Source: Bacteroidales bacterium
GTDB taxonomy: Bacteria; Bacteroidota; Bacteroidia; Bacteroidales; F082
Direction of reading: 5' to 3'
DNA: 8,492 bases
NCBI GenBank assembly: GCA_017508895.1
Contig: JAFWRA010000174.1
Location: forward strand, 1-8,492
In this document: positions 1 through 6,284 of the stretch, piece after piece
Numbering within the stretch: the first letter of the stretch is position 1
Layout of the letters: each line of letters begins with the position of its first letter
The notes under the pieces: model-generated
What the model was told of the DNA's origin: nothing
Seen by the model: the letters and a program-made list of their open reading frames with translations, nothing else
The model's database searches: none
Position numbers and translations under genes: made by a program

Positions 1-1437
1 GACGACGATTTCTTTGACAACCACGGCAACCTATCCACCAGCCCAGAGCTGGAGCGCGCCTCTGCCTATTACGCCAAGAAAAAGCAGTACGCCAAGGCGG
101 CCAAGGCTGCGCTCTACAGCGGGTTTGTGCAGCAGCACTATTACGAGAAGGAGGAGGCCATGAAGTCGTTTAAGGAGGCAGAGCAGTATGGCGGGCTTGT
201 AAATGACAGCCTCTCGGTGGCCCAGGCAGAGTATTGGATGGGGAAGATGCTGTACTATGATGGTATGGAGCAAGAAGCTTTGAACTCTTTGCTAATTTCC
301 GAAAGTCTTATTGGGAATCGTTATGCAGACAGGGCTTTTATAGAAAACAGCAAGGCGGTATTGTATATTTTGATGAATCAATATGACAGTGCAGAAATAT
401 GCCTTCAGAAAGGATTGGTCTGGGCCGACAAAGCACATTTTGAAAAAGCACAGCAAAAGATTCTGAACAACTATGCAGTACTTTGTCGATTGGAGAAAAA
501 GTACGACCATTCAATTGCTTACTTAACACAAATGGTAAAACTAAACGACAATGAAGAAACGAATCTGTTTTTATATTATCTCAACATGGGGAAAACCTTC
601 GCTTCTGCCAAAGAAATGGATTCAGTCGAATTGTATTTCAAACACGTTGAAACTCTTTTATCCAATAAAGGGATTATGTTAGAATCAAAAGTCTCAGCAT
701 ATGATGCATTGTCTCAATTTGCCGAAGAACGAGGAGATTTCCAAAATGCCTTAAAATTCAAGGAGCAAAGGGAAGACTTTTTGGCTAAAGTGTTGGTACA
801 AAGACAGGAGCAGGCTGTCTATCGCGTCCAACATCAATATGACTACGAAAGTCTTCAAAATGTGATGAATAAGAAAATCATACGAAAGCATAACGTAATA
901 TTGATTATCAGTGTTTTACTTCTTATTACAACTATCATTATAGTAATCCTTCAATACAGGCACAAACAATTGCTGGAATCAGAAAAAGAAATGAAACGGC
1001 AAATGGATGTCTTGAGACTAGATTTGAGGCAAACGGTGAAATCCTCAGTTGTGGATAATGAGATTTCTTCTCGGTTAAGAACAATACTCTTGGCAAATCG
1101 TATCTTAAAGCGGACAAATGCTCCCCAAAAAGAGTGGCAGTCTTTGGTAAGTCAGATCATGAACGGCGGACAAGAACCCTTTGAGGCCGCGCGTGATGTT
1201 TTGGAAACGGTTTACCCCCACCTGTATTCCGCCATTCTGGGGAACTATCCCGACTTGACCGAGACAGAGGCCAAAATCTGTCTGCTCTCATGCTCCGAAC
1301 TTTCCAACAAGGAAATAGCCGAATTTTTAGGACTAAGACCAAACACCGTCAACCAAAACCGCAGCAATCTGCGCAAGAAGCTGGATCTGAAACCTGACAG
1401 GATGAAGGAACAGCTTCATGCGGCACTTTTCGAATGA
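1..1437 (+). CDS. TPR-repeat, single-membrane-span regulator with C-terminal LuxR-type HTH (5' end missing)
   Basis: The reading frame is open from base 1 to the TGA at 1435-1437, so 478 residues of a longer protein are present and the true start lies upstream; the GTG at 127 is only an internal codon. Residues about 25-285 are helical and TPR-like, with repeated pairs such as AEYWMGKMLYYDGMEQEAL and LNNYAVLCRLEKKYDHSI. A strongly hydrophobic span lies at about 298-319 (bases 892-957). It is followed by a charged, probably coiled-coil stretch (about 320-350). A LuxR/GerE-like helix-turn-helix occupies about 418-470, with LTETEAKICLL, NKEIAEFLGL and NTVNQNRSNLRKKL. The family layout suggests an envelope or periplasmic TPR sensor passing a signal to a cytoplasmic DNA-binding domain; this is inference. 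No kinase or receiver domain is visible. Base composition changes sharply near 240-260. Its targets are unknown, but the secreted-protein genes just downstream are candidates. Confidence 0.85.
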   Translation, partial: DDDFFDNHGNLSTSPELERASAYYAKKKQYAKAAKAALYSGFVQQHYYEKEEAMKSFKEAEQYGGLVNDSLSVAQAEYWMGKMLYYDGMEQEALNSLLISESLIGNRYADRAFIENSKAVLYILMNQYDSAEICLQKGLVWADKAHFEKAQQKILNNYAVLCRLEKKYDHSIAYLTQMVKLNDNEETNLFLYYLNMGKTFASAKEMDSVELYFKHVETLLSNKGIMLESKVSAYDALSQFAEERGDFQNALKFKEQREDFLAKVLVQRQEQAVYRVQHQYDYESLQNVMNKKIIRKHNVILIISVLLLITTIIIVILQYRHKQLLESEKEMKRQMDVLRLDLRQTVKSSVVDNEISSRLRTILLANRILKRTNAPQKEWQSLVSQIMNGGQEPFEAARDVLETVYPHLYSAILGNYPDLTETEAKICLLSCSELSNKEIAEFLGLRPNTVNQNRSNLRKKLDLKPDRMKEQLHAALFE

Positions 1438-1616
1438 GTTTCTGTGGCGCTCCATTTGGCCTAAATCTTAGTTTTTGCCTTACCACAATCTCCAAGGCTT
1501 ATATCAAGGGTAAAAAATACTTATATTTTTGTTTTTGTTTATAGTTGTTTTTCAGTGAATTATGTTTCATGAATCGAAAAAAGACTATATTGTATGATAA
1601 TAAGTCTATATTTCAA

Positions 1617-1646
1617 TTGACAGGTTTTTTTGCCATATTATTTTTG
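1617..1646 (+). promoter_or_regulatory. Candidate Bacteroidetes-type promoter for the DUF3244-like gene
   Basis: TATTTTTG at 1639-1646 matches the Bacteroidetes -7 element TAnnTTTG exactly. TTGA at 1617-1620 sits 18 bp upstream, a fair match to the -33 TTTG box. Transcription would start near 1651-1653, giving a leader of about 57 nt before the ATG at 1710. A second -7-like match (TATTTTTG, 1524-1531) lies further upstream but has no -33 partner. Confidence 0.5.
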
Positions 1647-1649
1647 CAC

Positions 1650-1663
1650 TGTGAAATTTCACA
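1650..1663. promoter_or_regulatory. Perfect 14-bp palindrome over the predicted transcription start (operator candidate)
   Basis: TGTGAAATTTCACA is a perfect inverted repeat beginning 4 bp after the predicted -7 box. A regulator dimer bound here would block initiation or early elongation. The half-site TGTGA/TCACA resembles those of Crp/Fnr-family proteins, but the spacer is 4 bp, not the 6 bp of the E. coli CRP site, so the cognate protein is unknown. Confidence 0.4.
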
Positions 1664-1709
1664 AAACATGTCATCAAAACAATTTGTTAAACACAAAACT
1701 CAAACAAAC

Positions 1710-2120
1710 ATGAAGAAAAAAGCTTTAATCTTTATTGGTCTTTGCACCTTGGCTCTCTGCACATGGCAAGCACAAGCCGTAAACACAGAACCCCTCTCTA
1801 TTAATATTGGTGAGATAGCGGATCCGCCTCAAGGATTTGAAAAGATCATCTTATTTGGCGATCTACTATTAAACGTAGGTCCCAACGCCATCGTAGCAGG
1901 TGCCAGCGAAGACGCCATCTACATCGGATTCAACCAGAGCTTCGGCAACGTAAGCATTTCGATTTACAACAGCATGGGTAGTATTGTTTACAGCACCGTG
2001 GTAAACACCGATGTGCAACAAGTATTCATCATCCCTTTCACCAACGCTGCAAGCGGCAACTATGTCGTAGAGCTTAGCAACGCCAACGGCTACGCCGAAG
2101 GCGATTTCGAACACAATTAA
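1710..2120 (+). CDS. Small secreted DUF3244-like protein
   Basis: This gene encodes 136 residues. A signal peptide is clear: MKKK, a hydrophobic core, and AQA before V24 as the probable cleavage point. The mature part ends in a compact beta-rich module (about 60-134) with ISIYNSMGSIVYSTVV, ASGNYVVELSNANG and a terminal EGDFEHN. This pattern fits the DUF3244 family of small Bacteroidales secreted proteins as I remember it; function is unknown. The module also resembles the T9SS sorting domains encoded downstream (see findings). The start at 1710 is chosen because it opens directly onto the signal peptide; an in-frame ATG at 1668 would put 14 extra polar residues before it. The frame is open further upstream, but that stretch is AT-rich and promoter-like. 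A promoter and a palindrome lie just upstream, and the next gene follows after 43 nt in the same direction. Confidence 0.8.
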   Translation: MKKKALIFIGLCTLALCTWQAQAVNTEPLSINIGEIADPPQGFEKIILFGDLLLNVGPNAIVAGASEDAIYIGFNQSFGNVSISIYNSMGSIVYSTVVNTDVQQVFIIPFTNAASGNYVVELSNANGYAEGDFEHN

Positions 2121-2163
2121 ACAACAATTCACCTAATTATCAACAATTTAAACTCAAATCATC

Positions 2164-2394
2164 ATGAAAAAAAGTTATCTTTTCATCGCCACTTTATTAG
2201 TGGTTGCAGCCGTTGCGGCTGTCGTGGTTTCCTGCAAGAAAGAAAAGCAAGAACCCTCATCGAACAACACGGAACAGACAGTGCAATCTGCCGACAACAT
2301 GGACGAATACCTTATTTCGTTCAAGAAAATACTTTTCTTTCAACTAAGTCACTCCCTTAAACAAAAAACTCTATATTTGCAGGTATATTTTTAA
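2164..2394 (+). CDS. Short lipoprotein, probably a 3'-truncated remnant
   Basis: This ORF encodes 76 residues beginning with a lipoprotein signal sequence: MKKS, a Val/Ala-rich core (about 6-22) and lipobox VVSC with Cys24, followed by KKEKQ. The product would be lipidated and membrane-anchored. Residues 25-55 are polar and include NMDEYLISFKK. From memory, the stretch from lipobox to MDEYLISFKK opens a longer Bacteroidales lipoprotein family of unknown function. Here, after about residue 55 (base 2328), the sequence turns AT-rich and the remaining residues are low in coding character. That tail also contains the candidate promoter of the next gene (2372-2379). The simplest reading is a deletion joining the 5' end of the lipoprotein gene to the upstream region of the following gene. 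A genuinely short lipoprotein is possible. It lies 43 nt after the DUF3244-like gene and is probably cotranscribed with it. Confidence 0.55.
   Translation: MKKSYLFIATLLVVAAVAAVVVSCKKEKQEPSSNNTEQTVQSADNMDEYLISFKKILFFQLSHSLKQKTLYLQVYF
2372..2379 (+). promoter_or_regulatory. Candidate -7 promoter element of the first T9SS-sorted protein gene
   Basis: TATATTTG matches TAnnTTTG exactly and is followed by CAGG, much like the element before the second T9SS gene (TATATTTGCAG at 4091-4101). No good TTTG is seen at the -33 position. The ATG at 2406 lies 26 nt downstream, implying a short leader. The element lies inside the non-conserved tail of the truncated lipoprotein ORF. Confidence 0.45.
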
Positions 2395-2405
2395 CACTGT
2401 TTATC

Positions 2406-4043
2406 ATGAAAACAATGATTCGAATCATAATTGAAATCACGATTATGATGTTCTGTTTATCAAGATCTTTGGCTCAACAGCCTGATTTCCAATTCGAATA
2501 CACGTATTTTGATCAGTTGGAGCATGCTGGATATGATATTTTAGAGGTCGCAGCCAACGAGACGGAGGATGGATTCGTTTTATTAGCCTCCAGCGAAGTG
2601 AATTTGCATCCCTTTTATTATGAAACGGATTCTGTATTTTCAAATGAAATTCTAAAAGTATCGCTTAACGGCGAATTGCTTGGCTTGCTGAGTGTTGGTG
2701 AAGACGGCCGCTTTTCTTTCATCACCAAATTGTTTGAAGACCCTTTCAATGCAAATTGTTATCTCGCCATCGGAAAGATTCACGATAATGATGGTCATTA
2801 TGACAAGCCGTTGATGGTTAAGTTCGATAAAAACCTCAATCTGTTATGGCAAAGAGAAATCGATTTGCCAGAAACATATAGAAAATATTTCATCGGATTC
2901 CATGCCCTCGTTGACAGTCATGGCGAATTCCTGTGTTTCACTACTCCTGCAGAATTACTACCGGACGGGAACATAAACGGGTCTGACACCTATCCAATAT
3001 ATTTTAGATTATCCGCTAATGGAGATTTGTTGGCTATTTATGAATATCCTTTTTTGAGTCCACCGCTTTATGGTGCACATGGTAATTTGTTCGAGTATCA
3101 GGATGGTTCAGGAGACTGTGGGCAAATTGTAATGAGTAGAATCAATGAAGTTGTGTGTATTCCGTATCTTACAAGGCTGGACAGAGATTTGGACTTGGTG
3201 TCACGTATGGAAACGCCTTTGAGTATCACAGAAAACGAACCGTATTATCAACATATCGGATTAGTTTTTGATCCGTATTCACAATGCATATCCCTGCCTG
3301 ATGGCTCTTTCGTATTGGGGACAATGGGCAATTTGATTCGTCAATATTCACCTTATGAGACAATGTATGACAAAGTCATCGCTATGGTGAGATTTGATAA
3401 TAATGGTAATGTGTTGAACTATTCAACAATAGGACAGGGAGAAGCTGGATATGAAAACGATAGCATTAAGGTATTGGCAGAAAACAAAGGTGTGAGTATA
3501 ATCGATAATGATGGTTTCTATTTCTGTTATAGTGTTGGCGATCCACAAGGTTTTGGATATGATTGGGTTAATCGTTTTGTTTTGGTCAGGACAGATGCCA
3601 ATTTCAATATTATTTGGAAGCGATATTGGAACAAATATACTCCAGAATTTGGCTTATGCGTGTATTGGCCTTATTCCATAGTGACCACAGCGGATAAAGG
3701 ATGTCTTATTTCTGGTCAAAGCTATAAATCTAACCGCTTAAGCCATAGAGTTTTTGCCCTCAAGTTCTTCTCTGACGGTTCACTATCCACTCCTGAAGCC
3801 GAAGCCTTCATCCGCCCCTACCTGTTCTACCCCAACCCCGCCCAAGACCAACTCCACCTGCAGTACTCGCCCGACGTGAAGCCCGCGCAAGTCGAGCTCT
3901 ACGACCTGCAAGGACGCCTAGTGCGCACGCAAAGCCAAGGATTGGAAAGCATCAACCTGAAAAACCTCGCGCCAGGGCAATACCTGATGAAGGTCACCTT
4001 GGAGGATGGAAAGACTTATACGGACAAGGTGGTGAAGGAATAA
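2406..4043 (+). CDS. Secreted protein with C-terminal T9SS type A sorting domain (paralog 1)
   Basis: This gene encodes 545 residues. The N-terminal signal peptide spans about 1-23, with cleavage probably near SLAQ. The body (about 24-470) is rich in aromatic and beta-strand stretches with recurring patterns such as NLNLLWQREIDL, FNIIWKRYW and VRFDNNGNVL, which would suit a repeat or propeller-like beta structure. I recognise no catalytic motif. Residues 475-545 form a T9SS type A sorting domain: YPNPAQDQL, VELYDLQGRLVRTQ, LAPGQYLMKV and the terminal DKVVKE. The protein should cross the outer membrane through the type IX system and be anchored at the surface or released after removal of this domain (family knowledge). 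The body is AT-rich (36% G+C in a 180-bp sample), while the sorting-domain segment is 56%. The next gene encodes a paralog and starts 78 nt later. The ATG at 2415 is an alternative start that would still leave a signal peptide. Confidence 0.85.
   Translation: MKTMIRIIIEITIMMFCLSRSLAQQPDFQFEYTYFDQLEHAGYDILEVAANETEDGFVLLASSEVNLHPFYYETDSVFSNEILKVSLNGELLGLLSVGEDGRFSFITKLFEDPFNANCYLAIGKIHDNDGHYDKPLMVKFDKNLNLLWQREIDLPETYRKYFIGFHALVDSHGEFLCFTTPAELLPDGNINGSDTYPIYFRLSANGDLLAIYEYPFLSPPLYGAHGNLFEYQDGSGDCGQIVMSRINEVVCIPYLTRLDRDLDLVSRMETPLSITENEPYYQHIGLVFDPYSQCISLPDGSFVLGTMGNLIRQYSPYETMYDKVIAMVRFDNNGNVLNYSTIGQGEAGYENDSIKVLAENKGVSIIDNDGFYFCYSVGDPQGFGYDWVNRFVLVRTDANFNIIWKRYWNKYTPEFGLCVYWPYSIVTTADKGCLISGQSYKSNRLSHRVFALKFFSDGSLSTPEAEAFIRPYLFYPNPAQDQLHLQYSPDVKPAQVELYDLQGRLVRTQSQGLESINLKNLAPGQYLMKVTLEDGKTYTDKVVKE
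3828..4043 (+). repeat. Direct repeat copy 1: T9SS sorting-domain cassette
   Basis: This segment aligns without gaps to 5460-5675. By hand count 189 of 216 positions match, including long identical runs and synonymous codons. It codes for the whole sorting domain and runs to the stop codon. The rest of the two genes is far less alike. Confidence 0.85.
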
Positions 4044-4067
4044 AAAACAAAAATAAAGCGGAAAATA

Positions 4068-4098
4068 TTTGTTTCAAACGTTTTTATTCATATATTTG
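4068..4098 (+). promoter_or_regulatory. Consensus Bacteroidetes promoter of the second T9SS-sorted protein gene
   Basis: TTTG at 4068-4071, a 19-bp spacer and TATATTTG at 4091-4098 match the -33/-7 consensus exactly. Transcription would start near 4104-4106, leaving a leader of only about 17 nt before the ATG at 4122. This suggests the second paralog is transcribed on its own, although the preceding gene ends only 78 nt upstream. Confidence 0.7.
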
Positions 4099-4121
4099 CA
4101 GCGGATTAAATACATAATAAC

Positions 4122-5675
4122 ATGAAAAAAATAGCATTACTCATCATCGGGCTCTTAACTTCTTTTCTTGTCCAAGCCCAAGAAGTCCAGATGGGTTTCA
4201 TCCCGTTCCATCATCCTGGCTATCGCATCTTTAACATCCGGAACTGCATGCAACAAAGCGACGGCGACGTTGTTTCAGACGTTTTGGTGGCCTCTCTCGA
4301 CGGCAACAACCCCGTCGTCGTAGGCAACGTTTTCTATAAGGCGTCACCCACTGAGCTTCAGTATGTCGACTCGTTGTTTGTGGCCGACAGCCTTCCACCT
4401 AGTTACCTGTTAGTCAAAGACCCTCTTGGCGGAGGCAACCTGCGGGTCAACATCGAGCCCGACGGCAACGGCGGCACAGCATTGCGTATCTCGCACTTCA
4501 CAGACAACGACCTCAACATCAACGCTGCCGAGGACATCGTGGTTCAGTTGTGCGACACGGTGTCTTTCGATCATCGCCATAGTTATATGATGGATAGTCG
4601 GAACGATTTGATCATTAAATACTACACAGAAAGCCTCGATGGGAGTTATGTGTGCCACATAGCACGTGTTGGCCTTGACGGCACATTGAAACATACCGCC
4701 GTGCTGCCCCAGAACCAGAATTTCCTCATAACGATGGGAGAGTTTGACTCTCCGTCAGGACAATACTTCCAATGGACCATCAATTCAGACCGGAATCTTC
4801 TGTTCTATGTCATTGATTCCACATTTCATGTGAAAAACTATCATGTCGTCAACAAACAGTTGGAAAACGTAGTCTATTTTGATTCGGTCTACATCCAAGT
4901 TATGGAAAGTTTTTGGTTTAACGATTCCAACATGAATGGCACTTTTGTCATCCCAGATGAAGGAGATTTGCTGGTCGCGGCGCGTTATACCAGGGATTCG
5001 ACCTGGGTATATGACGAAACAGAAAGAGGATTGGCTGTGGCGCGTTATGACCTTCGCACCATGCAGCGGAAGGCTTTGGTACATTTCAATGACCAACCTG
5101 GCCCCGAGACCGAAGCGCGTTGCATGTGTTTCCAGAAGGCATCCGACGGCAATCTTTATCTGGTCTATAGAGAACCTACACCGAACAATAAGCCGACCAT
5201 GACTGTAGCCAAAATGGATCGTGACTTGAACCTGATATGGAAACGCTATTGCTATGACCAAGCTATGGCTTACGACCCATATAGTAGCATGCACTCCAGC
5301 ATGCTGAACAACAACGAGGGGAATGAAGCAGGGATATACATCGTGGGCTATGCCTCCCCTCTCATGCAGGCCGGTGCTGGAATCTTCCATTTCTTCCTTA
5401 CCGACGAAGGGCTGACAACTGTTAAAGACGGAAGTATTGCCATCCGTCCCTACAGCTATTACCCCAACCCCGCCCAAGACCAGCTCCGCATGCAATACTC
5501 GCCCGACGTGCAACCCAAGCAAGTCGAGTTTTACGACCTGCAAGGCCTCCTGGTGCGCACACAAAGCGATGGCCTGGAAAGCATCAACCTGCAAGGCCTT
5601 GCGCCAGGGCAATACCTGATGAAGGTTACCTTGGAGGATGGGAAGTCTTATTCGGACAAGGTGGTGAAGGAATAG
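4122..5675 (+). CDS. Secreted protein with C-terminal T9SS type A sorting domain (paralog 2)
   Basis: This gene encodes 517 residues. The signal peptide is MKKIALLIIGLL and following, with probable cleavage near VQAQ (about residue 20). The body (about 21-440) is beta-strand-like, without a catalytic motif I recognise. It shares short patterns with its upstream neighbour, for example DRDLNLIWKRY against DANFNIIWKRY, so the two are paralogs that have diverged strongly in the body. Residues 447-517 are the T9SS type A sorting domain (YPNPAQDQLRMQYSPDV, VEFYDLQG, LAPGQYLMKV, DKVVKE end), nearly identical to that of paralog 1. Export by the type IX system to the cell surface or medium is expected from the family. 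Composition of the body is uneven, with sampled 60-bp windows from about a third to over 60% G+C. An exact consensus promoter lies just upstream, and a hairpin cluster begins 39 nt after the stop. Confidence 0.85.
   Translation: MKKIALLIIGLLTSFLVQAQEVQMGFIPFHHPGYRIFNIRNCMQQSDGDVVSDVLVASLDGNNPVVVGNVFYKASPTELQYVDSLFVADSLPPSYLLVKDPLGGGNLRVNIEPDGNGGTALRISHFTDNDLNINAAEDIVVQLCDTVSFDHRHSYMMDSRNDLIIKYYTESLDGSYVCHIARVGLDGTLKHTAVLPQNQNFLITMGEFDSPSGQYFQWTINSDRNLLFYVIDSTFHVKNYHVVNKQLENVVYFDSVYIQVMESFWFNDSNMNGTFVIPDEGDLLVAARYTRDSTWVYDETERGLAVARYDLRTMQRKALVHFNDQPGPETEARCMCFQKASDGNLYLVYREPTPNNKPTMTVAKMDRDLNLIWKRYCYDQAMAYDPYSSMHSSMLNNNEGNEAGIYIVGYASPLMQAGAGIFHFFLTDEGLTTVKDGSIAIRPYSYYPNPAQDQLRMQYSPDVQPKQVEFYDLQGLLVRTQSDGLESINLQGLAPGQYLMKVTLEDGKSYSDKVVKE
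5460..5675 (+). repeat. Direct repeat copy 2: T9SS sorting-domain cassette
   Basis: This is the second copy of the 216-bp cassette at 3828-4043, offset by 1632 bp with no indels and 27 mismatches by hand count. Both copies end exactly at the stop codon (TAA in copy 1, TAG here). Confidence 0.85.
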
Positions 5676-5713
5676 TAAGCTAAAAGAAGACAATATTACC
5701 ATACAAATCTGTT

Positions 5714-5801
5714 CTCCCGAATTTGCAATTTGGGAGTCATGAATATCCCCGATCTGGCGGATTTGCAATCCGCCAGCATCGAATATCAGCATTTACAATG
5801 C
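5714..5801. repeat. Cluster of three short palindromes with TTTGCAA/TTTACAA centres
   Basis: Hairpin 1 pairs 5714-5723 with 5727-5736 (CTCCCGAATT, loop TGC), with one G-T mismatch. Hairpin 2 pairs 5754-5763 with 5767-5776 (CTGGCGGATT, loop TGC) perfectly and can be extended by GAT/ATC past a 1-nt bulge. Hairpin 3 pairs 5789-5793 with 5797-5801 (GCATT, loop TAC). Both ATTTGCAAT and the spacer word GAATATC recur at 40-bp spacing (5721/5761 and 5741/5781). The arrangement resembles REP-type palindromic elements. A second role as a transcription barrier between the T9SS gene and acpP is possible. Confidence 0.7.
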
Positions 5802-5832
5802 GAAACACTTCCGCGGTAACCTATAAATCCTT

Positions 5833-5840
5833 TATCTTTG
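5833..5840 (+). promoter_or_regulatory. Distal candidate -7 element upstream of acpP
   Basis: TATCTTTG is an exact TAnnTTTG match, followed by GCCGACAAAAC. That downstream context is very like the one after the proximal element (GCCGCCGAAAAC). No clear -33 box is seen. A transcript from here would carry a leader of about 170 nt before acpP. Confidence 0.4.
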
Positions 5841-5942
5841 CCGACAAAACCAGCTTGTGATGGGAAATCGCCACCGGATAAGTAATACCCCACCCTTCGC
5901 AACAATCGCAGCAAGCCTGCAAATCGCAAAAAATCGAAAAAA

Positions 5943-5973
5943 TATGCCGTTACAAAAAAAAGTTGTACCTTTG
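5943..5973 (+). promoter_or_regulatory. Proximal promoter of the acpP-fabF-rnc operon
   Basis: TACCTTTG at 5966-5973 matches TAnnTTTG exactly. TATG at 5943-5946, 19 bp upstream, is a one-mismatch -33 box at the right spacing. Transcription would start around 5980, about 37 nt before the acpP ATG. Confidence 0.6.
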
Positions 5974-6016
5974 CCGCCGAAAACGAGTATTATCTATTCA
6001 CTAAAAATTGAAAACT

Positions 6017-6262
6017 ATGCAAGAAATTTTGAATGAAATCGTTCCGATCATTGCTGAAAAACTCGGCGTTGATCCTTCAGAAGTCACTATGGAAGCCAGC
6101 TTCACCAACGACCTTGGCGCTGACTCATTAGACACCGTCGAACTGATGATGGACTTTGAAAAGAACTTCAACCTCTCCATCCCGGACGACCAACAGGAAA
6201 ACATCCAGACTGTGGGTGATGTTGTGAAGCTCATCGAAAAGATGCGTGCCGAAAACAACTAA
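6017..6262 (+). CDS. acpP: Acyl carrier protein
   Basis: This gene encodes 81 residues, the usual ACP size. AcpP is the small acidic cytoplasmic carrier that holds acyl chains as thioesters during type II fatty acid synthesis. The phosphopantetheine attachment motif [10 protein letters not shown] is present with Ser37 as the modified residue. The flanking ASFTNDL, IPDDQ and TVGDVV are typical of the family. The start is the ATG at 6017; an in-frame TTG at 6008 would only add three residues to a standard N-terminus. fabF begins 22 nt after the stop, so carrier and condensing enzyme are produced together. A good promoter lies about 40-70 nt upstream. Confidence 0.96.
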   Translation: MQEILNEIVPIIAEKLGVDPSEVTMEASFTNDLGADSLDTVELMMDFEKNFNLSIPDDQQENIQTVGDVVKLIEKMRAENN

Positions 6263-6284
6263 TTTCAATCAAATAATGTAATTC

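Larger units (their letters stand above)
5676..6016. other. Intergenic region between the T9SS gene and acpP
   Basis: This 341-bp stretch holds no convincing gene. It contains three hairpins (5714-5801), two candidate promoters reading toward acpP (5833-5840 and 5943-5973) and an A-rich segment (about 5928-5961) between them. No intrinsic terminator with a T-tract is seen after the T9SS gene; hairpin 1 or 2 might serve that role. Confidence 0.6.

Noticed and set aside
1545..1709. N-terminal extension of the DUF3244-like protein by up to 55 codons
   Set aside because: The stretch is AT-rich, contains the promoter and palindrome, and would bury the signal peptide inside the protein.
4785..5792. 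Long minus-strand ORF (335 codons) across the T9SS gene and the hairpin region
   Set aside because: It is antisense to a gene with a clear signal peptide and sorting domain. Its own translation shows no family motifs, and its start lies in the palindromic repeats.
5714..5801. CRISPR-like array
   Set aside because: The repeats are hairpins with differing stems, only two or three units, spacers of 12-17 nt, and no cas gene is present.
5860..6036. 58-codon plus-strand ORF starting with ATG between the two acpP promoters
   Set aside because: Composition is low-complexity and basic, it runs through the proximal promoter and into the acpP start in another frame, and no family resemblance is seen.
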